Below, in pieces: positions 1 to 11,499 of a stretch of 64,000 bases of DNA. How positions within the stretch are numbered: the first letter of the stretch is position 1; every line of letters starts with the position of its first letter. The stretch is from assembly GCA_001600875.1 (NCBI GenBank), contig BCLD01000006.1:642300-706299 (forward strand). The letters run 5' to 3'. Origin of the DNA: Solicoccozyma terricola. Its lineage: Eukaryota > Basidiomycota > Tremellomycetes > Filobasidiales > Piskurozymaceae. Under the pieces are notes generated by a model. That model searched no databases. It was not told the DNA's origin and worked only from the letters and a program-made list of their open reading frames with translations. The position numbers and the translations under genes are program-made.

Positions 1-58
1 CTACCAACTATTCCTTACGTCTTCGGAAACATCCCACCCCCCCCCCCCCATCGATCAG

Positions 59-925
59 CCCCACAAGGTCGGACCAAACCTCCACGGTGTCTTTGGTCGT
101 AAGACCGGTCAAGCTGAGGGTTTCTCATACACCGCTGCAAATGTAAACAAGGGTGTTACATGGGGTAACGATACTCTTTTCGGTGAGTCTTTTTTATTTT
201 GTTTTTTTGTTTTGGAGAAGTGAAAGATGTTGGAAGAGCGGAAAAGGGAATGTGAATGCGTGAGGAGGGTTTGGGGGGTTCGGTGGATGAGTTTCCTGAT
301 TCGTCCGATTGGAACGTAATTGTGCCCTCTTGGTGTTGGGGGGAAGGGGGGGGGTGGGGGGGGAAGTTGGAGACAACGACAACTCCGATAATACGGGATC
401 TTTGGGAATAAGAAACCGCAAGTCGAATATCAAACATCAGGGTCAGGACTTGTTTGTTTCAAGCTTTTGATTTCTTACGCCGATCTCAAATCCAAACACG
501 TCCTTGAAACTCCATTCAACTAACACTCCCCCCCCCCCCCCAACCAATTTTTTTTTTTCTTCCCATCCCCTTTCTTAGAATACCTGGAGAACCCAAAGAA
601 GTACATCCCAGGTGAATAAAAACCCTCTCATTCTTGCGCACTCAGCTAGCTACTGGGTGAAATCAATTGTTTCTGACGTCTTTTTTTTGTTGTGTGTGTG
701 TGTGTGTGTGTGTGTGTTTTTTTTTGTTTGGGGATACACAGGTACCAAGATGGCCTTTGCTGGTCTCAAGAAGCCCAAGGACAGGAACGACCTTATCACC
801 TACCTCGCCGAGTCCGTGAGTAACATCTTCGATCTCTTAATTTCCATCCTCCAGGGTATCTTAGCTGAATCTTCCTACTGTTCGGAATTTTCTTTTCTTT
901 TCTTCTCTTCCAACAGACCAAGTAA
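59..925 (+). CDS. CYC1: Cytochrome c, 3' part (5' exons lie before the window)
   Basis: Mobile electron carrier between complexes III and IV in the mitochondrial intermembrane space. Four exons are visible: 59-182, 579-611, 742-815 and 917-925. Joined in frame, they read [18 protein letters not shown], then a TWGNDTLF stretch, [29 protein letters not shown] and a final TK before TAA. The methionine that forms the sixth haem ligand sits in the TKM motif. The CXXCH haem-attachment motif is not in the window, because bases 1-58 are the end of an intron. All three complete introns start GTGAGT or GTGAAT and end CAG or TAG. Intron 1 ends just after a 13-C run (37-49), intron 2 carries a 14-C run (528-541), and intron 3 holds a (GT)n microsatellite near 691-717. 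Assignment is secure. Confidence 0.95.
691..717. repeat. (GT)n microsatellite in a cytochrome c intron
   Basis: A run of alternating G and T followed by a T-rich stretch, inside the 612-741 intron shortly before its CAG acceptor. It is likely to vary in length between strains. Confidence 0.8.
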
Positions 926-1085
926 ATTCGTATCTTTAGAGTTTGGCAATGTAAGGGGGTCGATTTCATGTGTTTTCGACCCCTTTCTCTTCTTTGCATT
1001 ATGGCGCTGTTTTTTTCTTTCGGCGTGTTGCTCACCAATGTTGGAACAATATGCATAATGTCATTGGAAGAAAGTTGTGCGCAAA

Positions 1086-1127
<42 letters not shown>

Positions 1128-1516
1128 TTCCCCCCCCCCCCCCCCCCCCCCCAAAATCCCCCCTTATCCCAATTTAAAAAAAAATTCTCTGGGCCCCGGG
1201 GGGGGCCCGCCTTTCCCCCCCCCCCCCCCCCCTCTGCCTTATCGAATACGTGTGTGTTGTGTGTGATTGTGTCATTGAAGGATCGAGAAGTGTTGCGGCT
1301 AGGATCCGCCATGGGGGGATTTGCCAGCATTTGCCGTTCGACACGGTCATGATGATACAGCACCTTGTCTTAAGATATGCTCGAGGAGTCTTTTTGCTAA
1401 CATGCATAGGTTGGAAGTACAGGTGCCTCCAGGTGCCTCCATGTGCCTAGTCTGGTTTCAAGTCTCCCGCCATAGCTTCCCATTCCCACCGTTTTACAAA
1501 ATCTTTCTCGCCGGTG
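926..1516. other. Convergent intergenic region with poly-C tracts
   Basis: The stretch between the stop codons of cytochrome c (+) and the DENND6-like gene (-). It holds two adjoining C runs (1087-1127 and 1130-1152), an A9 run, a short C/G palindrome near 1193-1208 and another C run at about 1214-1231. A 10-bp motif (AGGTGCCTCC) repeats around 1420-1445. Proline- or glycine-rich reading frames here are only translations of the homopolymers. I see no gene. Confidence 0.7.
1087..1152. repeat. Poly-C homopolymer tract
   Basis: 41 C, then TT, then 23 C. The exact length is uncertain in any assembly of this kind. It lies beyond the cytochrome c stop codon, in the 3' UTR or intergenic space. Confidence 0.9.
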
Positions 1517-4172
1517 TCAGCGTCCCCGTCCCCGTCCGAGGGATGACGTTCTACTAAAGTCACTTGTGTCACTTCGGATCGACCAGTCGGCTGACGGCCT
1601 CTGCTCCTTGCCCGTCTGACCCCCTAACAACGCTGCAGACGCTGCCAACCTCGTGTCTGTCCTAGCTGCCTGAAGTGAATCAATCTTAACTTCCAACCAT
1701 CCTGCAAATGCGCTCGACATGCAGAAAGAGGTATAAAATTCCGATTCGACTTTGCCTTTCATAGTAAGCCCTTGCGATCGGAATCGCAGTGGGTTGGGCG
1801 CCGTAGATTTAAGATGGGAAAGAAAGTCAGGGAGAGAAAATGGCCTGATGCCTTCCATTGATGTGGACGGCGGGACGAGCGACGTCACGTATCGGTTGAG
1901 TGGCGACAACATCTTCTCGGTCAACTGCACGAAATGCGTGCGCAGAGCGTGATTCCCAGAAACATCTAAGGGCGTCATCGTCAGCGCCTCCTCCGATGAG
2001 TTGCGCTTGCGATCAGCGCTCACCAGAAACTTGTCCTTTGGCTGCCAAAGATTCTAGTCGCGCTAGCAGATCACGGTCCTTGGACACATGACGTTTTCGT
2101 TTGCTAATGAAACCTCCAGGAGGTTCAGACTTGTCGATAGCACGAGGTGATAGTCTGTGGTGGATGGCTAATATGTGAGCATCTCTGAAAAAAAAAAAAA
2201 GCGGAATGACGAAAAAGAAGGCGGCCACAACGCACGCAGCAGATCCAAGACTGATGATGTTCGGCCAGTGACTTGCCGCATTGCGGAAGAACGGATTCTA
2301 TGTAGGCAATGCATAGATCAACATTCAAGATACAATCGGTCCAGGAAATCAAACTCACGGTAACTCCCACGACTATACCAGCGGGCGGCTTGTTTGCACT
2401 GAAAAGCAACCGAAAATCAAGATCGTGAATATGTAAATACGGCCTAAAGTCGTATTTGCTCGCGGGGATCTGTACTTGGCTCTGGACGTCAACCGATATG
2501 ATCAACAAACTACGTTTTTGAAGCTCACCGGCCGCATCAAGTCCCGCAATGCCCATACAATGTCGGAACACGTCTTCGGATCCGGTGTGATGACAAGCAA
2601 AGGCTCGCCGAGCATCAAGCATTCCCAAATATTCCATAGACTAGGGAGGAAGCGACTGAATACTCGCAGTGGAGACTCAATCGGCTGTGAAGCGAGAAGC
2701 TGCGGATGCACACGCTGTTAGCTTGGTTGACATCATGCCCTTGTCCAGGAGAGGAAACACATACGATGTCGGCTGGAGATTGCAGTATCTGAGGAGCTTC
2801 CGAGATATGCGGCATCATCACGCGGACTACCTGGGATAATATAGGTAACTCTAGGACTTGGCCTTGAATTGGATCAGGCCTGTAATGCTTGTGCGATCAA
2901 TTTCGGTTGCCGTCAGACTGTGCACAGCAGTACCCACCAGGCGGCAATCGAATGACAAGCGGAGTCGAGCACTGCTTGCCCCTCGGAGAAATATGCTGGT
3001 GCTATAATAGCGAGCACACTCGTGAACAGAGACGGCAAGGGCAGCTTGGTGAGAATGACGATACTCCTCTTTAGAAGAGAGCCGAAGGAGAACATTAGAT
3101 ATCATCAGCAGCTCCTTTATACTCCGCTCTTCACTCACTTGCATATAGCCTCTAGAAATGCTTCTGTCCTTCCTCTGCTCAAACCAGACAAAGCCATATA
3201 TCCATGCCCTTCCTCTCTCATCCCATTTCCTATAATCATCTGCTGTCTCGCCTTTCGTCATGGGAGTCTTCTGCGCTCTAGGAGTCTGTGGACTTGGAGG
3301 ACCGAATCGAGGCGTATCTTGCATGGAGGGTGTGCGGGGCGAATCTCTAGAGGATACATTGAGCGATGGTTGGGAAGGAGGATGAGATTGTAGAGTAGCA
3401 AAGTAGGAAGTGCTTGATGCTGTTTGTGGTTCCGCAGGTGGTGAGATTGGTGTGGCCTGACGGATTTTGAACGAGTATGAGATGGAACCCTCTGCAAATA
3501 GGGATGTATCTGGGAAAGCAGAGAATGCGCTGTCCGGACATTTGGAGGAGCGTTCTTAGCAGGTTTTTCAGTCACATTTCACATATAGCGTCGTGCTCAC
3601 ACATTGTCCTTTTCTCCCTTTCCCCAGGCTCTACCAGCCATCCTGTAATCCACTACCGGCCCTCTATCCAGATCAAAATTACAAACCGCTATCTCCTGCA
3701 CCCATCTCTGCATTCCCAGCACTGTCTCCTCGTCCAAACGATCCTGTACAATCGGAACAGGAGCTAATCTGTTTTCTGAAGGGGATGCTGGAGTGGGAGT
3801 TGAGTGCTCTATCGATGGCGTCCGCATTCTAGGCATCGTTCGAGATCGGGATATATAACTGGACGATGAGCGATCCGCCCGTGGTCGGAGAGGAATAGAC
3901 TCGGAGTCATAGTCGGAAGATGTTAGGACTTGTAACGAGGGTGAGGAAGACGATGCTGATATGCCTTGCTTCACTTGCCGAAGTGGTGTTAGATTCGCTC
4001 GATCGATTGAAGATCCCAACTCGATATCGGGAGGGCGATGAGCCATCCTCGAGCCATGGAGTGGTAGGGGACTGTCAGCACGTTCTAGCCTGGTGGGTGT
4101 CTGCGTTTTCTGCTTGACAGGTGTGACGAGAGCGGGAGACAGGCCGAGGTCTCCCTCTGCATCGTCCTCCAT
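1517..4172 (-). CDS. DENN-domain protein of the DENND6 (FAM116) family
   Basis: DENND6 proteins are Rab guanine-nucleotide exchange factors that act in endosomal recycling; that role is family knowledge. In order, the spliced exons give: a serine/proline-rich N-terminus; the upstream DENN core (WVQEIAVCNFDLDRGPVVDY, then SAFPDTSLFAEGSISYSFKI); YGFVWFEQRKDRSISRGYMQ; SIVILTKLPLPSLFTSVL; the central DENN (SLWNIWECLMLGEPLLVITP, then DIVWALRDLMRP); and DFRPYLHIHDLDF, PPAGIVVGVT and WPNIISLGSAA. The C-terminal block is ALRTHFVQLTEKMLSPLNRY. The last intron (2023-1966, GTGAGC to TTAG) is needed to stay in frame. The start chosen is MEDDAEGD at 4172; an in-frame ATG at 4274 is possible. It is transcribed in tandem with the KH gene, whose stop codon lies only about 255 bp away. 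Confidence 0.88.
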
Positions 4173-4427
4173 CCTGAGATGGCAAGGCGGAGTATGCGAT
4201 GGGAGGGGGACGGTGGAGGATGCAGCAGTCGACTGGTCGAGATGGTTGAGACATGGCCCGTAATTGAATCCCACGTGGCATCCATCATCACCGTCAACTG
4301 CGAGGGATGGTATGTGAAAAATGACTGAGGGTCGTGCTGTACAGTCTACCGACAGACAGCGATGCTATTATCCTCTCCTTGAATCCCTCCCCCTCCTTCT
4401 CCTTCTCCATCCTTTCATTCCAAGTTG

Positions 4428-7400
4428 TTAGAACCGTCCACCAGACCGAGTGGCGATCGACAGAATCGCATCCTTGGCGAAACCGACAGACTCCGAATCT
4501 ATAACAAGGGGCAGACGGCGTCGTCAATATGCCTGTGACTGTATGGACACACACACCAAAGGCCACGGCACTCACCCCCAGTGATGGTGATCAAATCGTC
4601 CTCCTTGCCAACAACGATGTCCGTGCCGGTCTCAGCTCGCATCCGTGAGATCGTGGCACCCCTGTCGAGAGGAGCAAGGCTTAGAACTGGTGCAGAGTCA
4701 GACGGACAGGACCATTGGCCACTCACTTGGATCCGATGATTCGAGGGAAGGCCGACCTAGGAATACCGATCAAGACACCCACTTGCGAAGAGTTCTTTGC
4801 CTTTTCAACGGCGGCAGTGAGGACTGGCGGATGAACACAGTCAGTAACTGCATCCACGCCTTGAAATCGAACAAGCCAAACTCACTCTCCACTCCCTTGT
4901 CCAAGACCTCCTCTTTTCCCCTCAATACCCACTCCTTCTCCTCTTCTCCCTCGGGACCCAGTCCTTCATAGTTGGGGTAAATTTCGAATGTGTAATCAAT
5001 CTGCTCGCCTCCAGCAGCCTGTTCCTCGTCACCATCGATCCTCGCCTCTTTCGCCCCAGCCTGCTCGCCCTTGGGCTCAGGTCGCTTGGGGGTGACCTTG
5101 GCCGGTGCAGGAGTAGGTTGATCAACCTGCACACCGACCTGACGCAATTGGCGAGCGAGAGAACCCCCATCAGCAACAGCATGGTAGTATTTGTTTGGGA
5201 TCGACACCGTCCGGCTTGGGAGATCGGCACCCCCACGACGACCCTGGGGAGTCTGAGAGCGGGAGTTGGGCGTAGAAACGGGAATAGAGAGAACGGCGAT
5301 GGCTTCGGCGCATTGCTCTTTCGTTCCGATAACCTTGACGAGTTCGGCAGGGTCGACATTGCCGAGTTCCTCTTGGTTATCAATGTTGCCTGCCTGACTG
5401 TACTGCCTGGAGCCAGGGAATTGAATACTGACGTGCCGAAATCGAGTCCCGGTCAGTGTCATAACGATATGCAGAAAGAGCTGGAAACCGCACTCACGTG
5501 GCACCAGTCTTCTTCTGCAGATCCATCAAAGCAGAACCACCACGTCCAATCCGCGTAGCGTGAGCGCTAACAGGAACAGAGACACCCAAGACGACCTGGT
5601 TTTGAAGAGCAGCCGCAGTCTTCTCAAGCTCGGCCTTGAGCTTTGTTACAAGTGCCTTGTCACCGCGTAGACGGACTTCATCCATGTTGGCATCGCCTTG
5701 GCGGGGGCTAAACGAAGAATCACAGCTTAGACATCAGGCTTGACGAGCCCATGCAATTCTCAACTCACAAGTTAACCATGCCAGCTTGTTTGTTAGCCTC
5801 AGCCGGGCCACCACAGGCCACGATGAGATCTCGCAGCTTCTGACCACCAGGGCCGATCAAGCTGCGGTGATATTTGTTGTCAATCGTGATAGTGGTCGAG
5901 GTCTGGTCGCCAAAGTCAGAAACGATGGCAAGAATGCTGGCCTTGGCAGTTGCGATAGCCTTTTTGTCACCCTTGATGGTCACGGACGTTTTGTCCTCAG
6001 TAGTCTTGTCAATATCAATCTGAGCACCTGACTCGTCCTTGATAGCGTTGATCGAGGCTCCCGCCTTGCCGAGAATGCGAGCGACACTGCTGGTGGGTAC
6101 GGTGAAAGTAGTTGACTGGTTGGACTCTTTCTCAAAATCGGCAGCCTAACAAATCAAGATGGTCAGTCTCGTCTTGGAAGAAGGTTTGAAGAGCAGGACA
6201 GGACAACATACCTCCAACAGCTCAGCCTTGGCACCGGCAACACCTTTCTTGCCTCCACGAACGATGACTTCGTCTTGGCCCTGTGGTGTCGCGCCCTCCT
6301 TGCCCTCCTTACCTTCACGAGGGAATGTGATCTTTACACCATACTTGTCCTCCAAACGGATAGCGTATTTGCCACCCTGGCCGATCAAGGCCGGGTGCAA
6401 TGCCTTTTTGATAGAGAGAGTCTCAGTGGTCTCGTCGGCGAGACGGTCAACCTGCGCCAGCAAGCGAGACTTGGCCTCCTCGACGGCCTCCTTCCGACCG
6501 ATGATCTTGCAACGAACCATTGGCTGCTTGGCAGCTTTTTTCATGTTGCTATCACCCTCGTCATCAAAGTTGACACGAACGCCAAGAGACTCCTTGAGCT
6601 TGTTACTAGGGTGGTGGGTGGTCAGAGGGGGATAACGACTATGAGCTTTTTGCATCTGCACATGCCGGCCGAGTCGAGACTCACATGGACGAACCAGAGG
6701 AGCCTACGAGATGCGGCACATGTCGCTTTTCAACGGAGAATTCGGCGACCTGTAGATACAGATGGGTCAGCTGCTGAAGAGGTCTTATAACGCGATGACG
6801 ATACTCACATGGCCGTTGACTATATCGTCATTTTTGGCGTCTTCGACAATCTGAAGTATCTGCGGGACCACTCGGTCGACCTCGGTGCTGGGACCTCTGA
6901 TGACGATGACGTCCTCATCGGGTTTTCCCAGACTGACGTTGACGGATGAGTCCTCGCCCAGGACAGCCCGCAAAACCGAGCCAGACGGACCGATAATGTG
7001 CCTATGCCATTTCTGCGGGACGTCCAATGTCTCAGTCTTTACGTCGGCTGCCTCTTTCGCGAGGTCCTGTAACGCGACGGTGGCAGCGGCCAGAGATTGC
7101 TTGAGCTTTGCATCCTGTTGCTTCTTGTCACCGGACGATTCCCCAGTGTAAACCAGGATGATAGTGGAGGACTCGTCAGATGGAGGGGGGAAGACAGTCT
7201 TCACGGAGTGAGCACTCTCAAATTGTGAAATCCTGTGTGATGTTGGTGTCAATCATAGTTCGACATTCCCGATTCCCGGTGTATTCACTCACTTGGCGCC
7301 CTTCCTGCCAATCAGGAACTTGTGCAGTGCAAAGTCGATCTCCGTTGGTGCAAAGAATGCGGGAGTCAACGCCTTGGCTACGGCCGCAAGTTCCTCCTTT

Positions 7401-9220
7401 GCCTTTTTTGCTTCCCCTGTATTCTCGCCAACAATCTCGACGACGACAATACCCGATGAATTCACCAAGGCCGGGAATGGCGGGTACACATTTACTCCAG
7501 GGTGAGCTTCGGCAACCTGCCTGAACTTGCCTTGACGTAAAAGGTACTGCAGAATGTTCTTGGCGTGTTGGACAGAGTCGATGCCTGGTGCACGGTGCAT
7601 TGCGACAAGGTCGACGGTCTCCACAGTCACAGCATTGGCCTTTTCTATGACGTCACCGAGAGCAGCACGAAGAGCAGTTTGAGGCCCACGAATGAAACAT
7701 AGATCAGACGAGTCGCTGTAATATGAAAAGAGATGTCACAACGGGAGACTACACGTTCGACGACCAACCAAAACTCACTCGATAGCAGGGAGCTCGACAA
7801 TACATCCATGCTTTTCGAGGATCTCGTCAGCAGCGTCACCTACAAGGAATCGGTGCTGGCGCTTCGGGATGGGGATCCGGGTGAAATTTGCGTTATCCAG
7901 CTGTGAAACCCTGATGATATCAGTAACGCACTCCAGTTTCCAGTCAGATCATAAGTACACACCAGATCCTGATACTGCCTCCTAATCTCCGCGACCACCT
8001 TAGCGACCAACTCCTTGTCACCCTTGACCTTAATGCTCGAGTCCCTCTTCCTATCGCCGTTACCATACACCAGATTCTGTTCCTCGTCCTCGGTCTCGCC
8101 CCTGCTCTGCCTCTCCAAGGATTTCCAAACAGCCGGAGGTGGAACATGAACTTGAACTTGATCCTGGCCGACGGTGTATTCGAGCTCCCTAGCCTTGGTG
8201 CCTCGCGGACCAGCGATGAATGGGTAGTATGATCCAGGAATATCTTTGATAGCGACCGACGTTTGAGAGACCTTGGTGTGAATGAGGTTCAGGATTCGTT
8301 TCTTGGCATCAGCAATGGAAGGGGTCGGACCGGTGATGGAGATTGTGACAAGTGGGTCGTCCAATTCAGCTTCAGAATCGGAATCCGCATCTCCATTTGT
8401 AGCTTGAACAGGAGCGGATGGCAATTGATCACGTTTGGGGATGTCGATTTTGCATGCAGTAGCATCCGTGATTGATTTCAAGGTAGACCCTAGCGAAATG
8501 GTTTACCCGAGGCTGGCTTTTAGTGAAGAACTCGAATGTGAATTGCGTTTCCATACTCACCCTTGGGTCCAATGATTGTACCGAGCGTAGAAAGAGGGAC
8601 CTCAAGACCTTGAGTCTCGGTCTTGCTAGCACCTCTCTCGATCAATTTCTGGGCTTGTCTGCATTTCTTGTCATCGGGACCACGAACGAGGAAGGTCTTC
8701 AAACCAGTCTTCATTTGAGTAGAAGCTTCGACCGTGCAACCGGTTTGATCCATAATCTTCTTCATTGTCTCGGCGATCAACTTAGGAGACCCAGAGATGG
8801 ATGCAGCAGGAATAGAGAACGAGATAGATGCTGGGAAAGATGAAGCGAGGGGAGCACCGGATCTACCAACTCCACCTGGAGCAGCAGCGGAGGCCTTTGC
8901 CTTGATCTTGGACGCAGCGGCTCCGGAAGACCACTTGGTAGCGATAGGAGCTGCTACTGAACCGGATCCACCGAGCGTAGGGAACGCGGACTCGGAGTTG
9001 GTATCGACAGGAGGTGGAGTGTTCTTTGATGACCTGGCAGCGGTGGCTGGTTCCGGAACGTCATTCCCAGCTAGCGATGGGAATGGATCTGGAGCACCCT
9101 CGAGACCGTGACGCTGAAGGATAGATGAGGATTGCCGTTAGCAACCTATTCTCGTTCAAGCACCCTGCGCATTCCGTTCCACCTCACCCTCTGCAACTCG
9201 GCAGCACTCAAGGTAGCCAT
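4428..9220 (-). CDS. SCP160: Vigilin/Scp160-type multi-KH RNA-binding protein
   Basis: A large RNA-binding protein; in yeast Scp160 associates with polysomes and the ER and influences translation and ploidy control. The start is MATLSAAELQR at 9220. The N-terminus is low-complexity and alanine/serine rich. At least eleven KH-like repeats follow, recognised by GxxG loops: IIGPKG (about 8570), FIAGPRGTK (8215), FLVGDAAD (7840), FLIGRKGAK (7300), HIIGPSGS (6990), a degenerate HLVGSSGSS (6700), ALIGQGGK (6380), ARILGKAGAS (6080), SLIGPGGQKL (5850), RIGRGGSAL (5540) and a final GATISRMRAETGTDIVV (4650). A GxxG-less module (YYHAVADGGS) lies near 5190. The last exon, after a GTGAGT intron, reads SESVGFAKDAILSIATRSGG and stops TAA at 4428. 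There are many short introns. Family assignment is secure; orthology to SCP160 is inferred. Confidence 0.9.
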
Positions 9221-10504
9221 TGTATGTGATGTAGCCGTTATACCGGTGACCGTTCAGGTTATTGACCGACGTGTAGGGATGCAAGTATGCCACGACGTGT
9301 GAGCGATACTGAGAGATATAGCAAGACTGTGAGATGATGGTACTGTCTTCCTGAGGATGTACAGATGAACTTGCCAGCTAGATCGCTCCCACCCGCCGGC
9401 TCCGAACGGGACGCGCTTCAACTTTCCAGTCGCGGGGATGCGCTCCTTGGGACGGCCCCAAACAGAACATCATCGACAGCAGGACAAGGCAGGTATCATG
9501 TTCTTCGGGAGAATATCCATCGAGGCGGGAGGAGGTGTCTCTGCTTTCGCTGGAGAGCAAAAGTACGCTCATCTAGGAGCAAAACTGACCTACCCAGAGG
9601 CGCGAGGAATACCTTGTTAATAATCCGCGCACCAGTGCCTCGGTACCACCCCGTCGCTGTCATTGCGCTAGCTACCACCACTTCGAGTCGATTGATGGCA
9701 ACACCCTACAATGGGGGAGTCCCGATGGTGAAGACCGGGTGTGAATCCTGGGGAGCTATCACAGGAGAATGCGTTTACAGCGGTTCATTGTCATCGAAAG
9801 TCTGAGTATGTTTCGCCATCGGAAATCACCCGAGATTCTGTTCTACATATACGGCTCCGCTCCACCTTCTACTAATCCCGCCGATGACGTCCGGTATGAT
9901 ACAAACCTCCCTCGTGGGCCTACGATCCTACATAATCTGGGGCTTGATATAAGCCAGCGTTGTGAAGTGTTCTGTATGCCCGGTCATTCGAGGTGGTCAG
10001 AAACGAGCGGCGGGAGTGCATCCTTGGTAGTATCCTCTCGTTTCCATTCCCTTCTAGCACGAGGACATGGTACTAATGTCGGCTTGAGCTGCCCCCCTTC
10101 CCCTCCCTCCCCTCTCTTCTCTTGCTGCGAGCTAAGATACTCCGCTGTAGGGTGGTGTTCTCGGATTTTGTTCAGTTGAGCTATAACAGGGAAATCGCTG
10201 GATCAGCAAAGAATTTAGCAGGATGAAACGGGAACCTGGTGCCTCTTGGCTGGTGTTGAAAGGTGTCGCTCCGACGTTGGCTTGCTATACACCGTCTATG
10301 CATGGTGTTTTGAAAGTATTCGCCACCCGCGCACGTGGCCCAAATGACGTATCGCCGATCGTTCCTGTACAAAAAAAGATATGCAAGTTGTCAAAACAGT
10401 AGAAAGGTCACCCAACCGCCCCTCAATCTACTCAGTATCACCAGACCTCCCTCTCCACACCCAGACTTTTCATCCCATATCACCGTCACCCAACCTAGTC
10501 CGAC
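9221..10504. other. Gene-poor intergenic region between divergent genes
   Basis: About 1.3 kb between the start codons of the KH gene (-) and the small orphan gene (+), by far the longest head-to-head spacer in the window. Open frames here (for example 9365-9805) have no recognisable motif, no splice pattern and basic/serine composition typical of chance frames. CACGTG occurs near 10335. No tRNA or other RNA gene was recognised, but a long non-coding RNA or an exon too short to see cannot be excluded. Confidence 0.5.
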
Positions 10505-11181
10505 ATGGCCACCACGACAGACCATCATCGCTCTCCCACCGCTCAACCTACCTCCACTCGTCTCTCAAAGCTGAACTCGAACATCTCGTACCTCATACAC
10601 GGCTCTTCAGCCCCTCCATCTACAATTCCAGCATCATTTCGAACGCGATCCGCTTTGAAAACAGCACGGTATGTTCTCAGGTTCATATTTTGGAGACTTG
10701 TCAGGTGGGCAAAGTATGCTGCTGTTGTGAGTGTTGTGTTCGTCGAACGTCGATGCTTGATCTAACAGTCTCCCTTGTTCAACAGGGTGCGATAGTAGCA
10801 GCGTTAGGAACAGGCTTGATAGGCACCTTGACAACTGCCGGTTCAATCTTCATCGCGCCGTCGGCCCTCACAGGACTCGGAATCGGTCTAGCAGTTGGTG
10901 TAGCCAAATTCGGCTATCGACATCGACCTGCAATGTTCCGTGGATGGATGCCCGTATTCGGTGATGCATCTGGAGTACCCAGTAGTCATGATACAGAGAT
11001 CCCAGAACGACACGGCTCATTCTGGGATTGGGCGAGTTCGAGAGCTCATTCTGGAGCATCTCCTCGACAAGATGAAGAAAGAGAAAATGCTGAGGTTGAG
11101 CATGAGATGAAGAGGGACGTGGAGGGGTCAAGGACGGTAGAAAACCAAAGCACGAGAGGAGATGTATGGATGAGGGTCTGA
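10505..11181 (+). CDS. Small orphan protein with hydrophobic glycine/alanine-rich segment
   Basis: I do not recognise this gene. Two exons (10505-10726 and 10786-11181) joined by a GTGAGT...AACAG intron give 205 residues. The N-terminal third is Ser/Thr/Pro rich (MATTTDHHRSPTAQ). A basic region then precedes the hydrophobic stretch GAIVAALGTGLIGTLTTAGS and a second one, ALTGLGIGLAVGVAKFGY, which together could form one or two membrane helices. The C-terminus is charged and hydrophilic, ending DVWMRV. The intron falls exactly between the basic segment and the hydrophobic part, and the frame is kept, which supports a real gene. It converges on urate oxidase, 318 bp away. Function unknown. Confidence 0.65.
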
Positions 11182-11499
11182 TGCGACATAGTGGTGGCGC
11201 AGATTGGAAGATTAGACGTTTAGAAACGTCGTGGATGATATTATGCACCAGCAATTTTTGCACGAGTGTATCGCCTGTGGCATAAGGCCCAGATGATGCG
11301 TACACTACCTCGATATGTCTGGATATTGCTTGTGGCCAGAATATACCGCTAGCTTTCAGCCATATGTAGAGTGTGTATACGGAATCTCTCAATCGACGAC
11401 GACGACGACGACAGGAACCAAAAACAAGCAAGAAGTATCAACGGCAAGATAGAACCGTCCCAAGCCCGACTTCTGTGTATAAGACCCCCATCAAACCTT
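11182..11499. other. Convergent spacer
   Basis: Shared 3' flank of the orphan gene (+) and urate oxidase (-). It contains a short (GAC)n repeat near 11396-11411 and nothing else I can name. Confidence 0.6.

Noticed and set aside
968..1363. Proline- and glycine-rich open frames around 1.0-1.4 kb
   Set aside because: They are translations of C/G homopolymers on both strands, with no splice or start context; the region is 3' flank of cytochrome c.
9365..9805. 146-codon plus-strand frame in the long spacer
   Set aside because: No recognisable motif, chance-like composition, no introns despite an intron-rich genome, and overlapping frames on the other strand.
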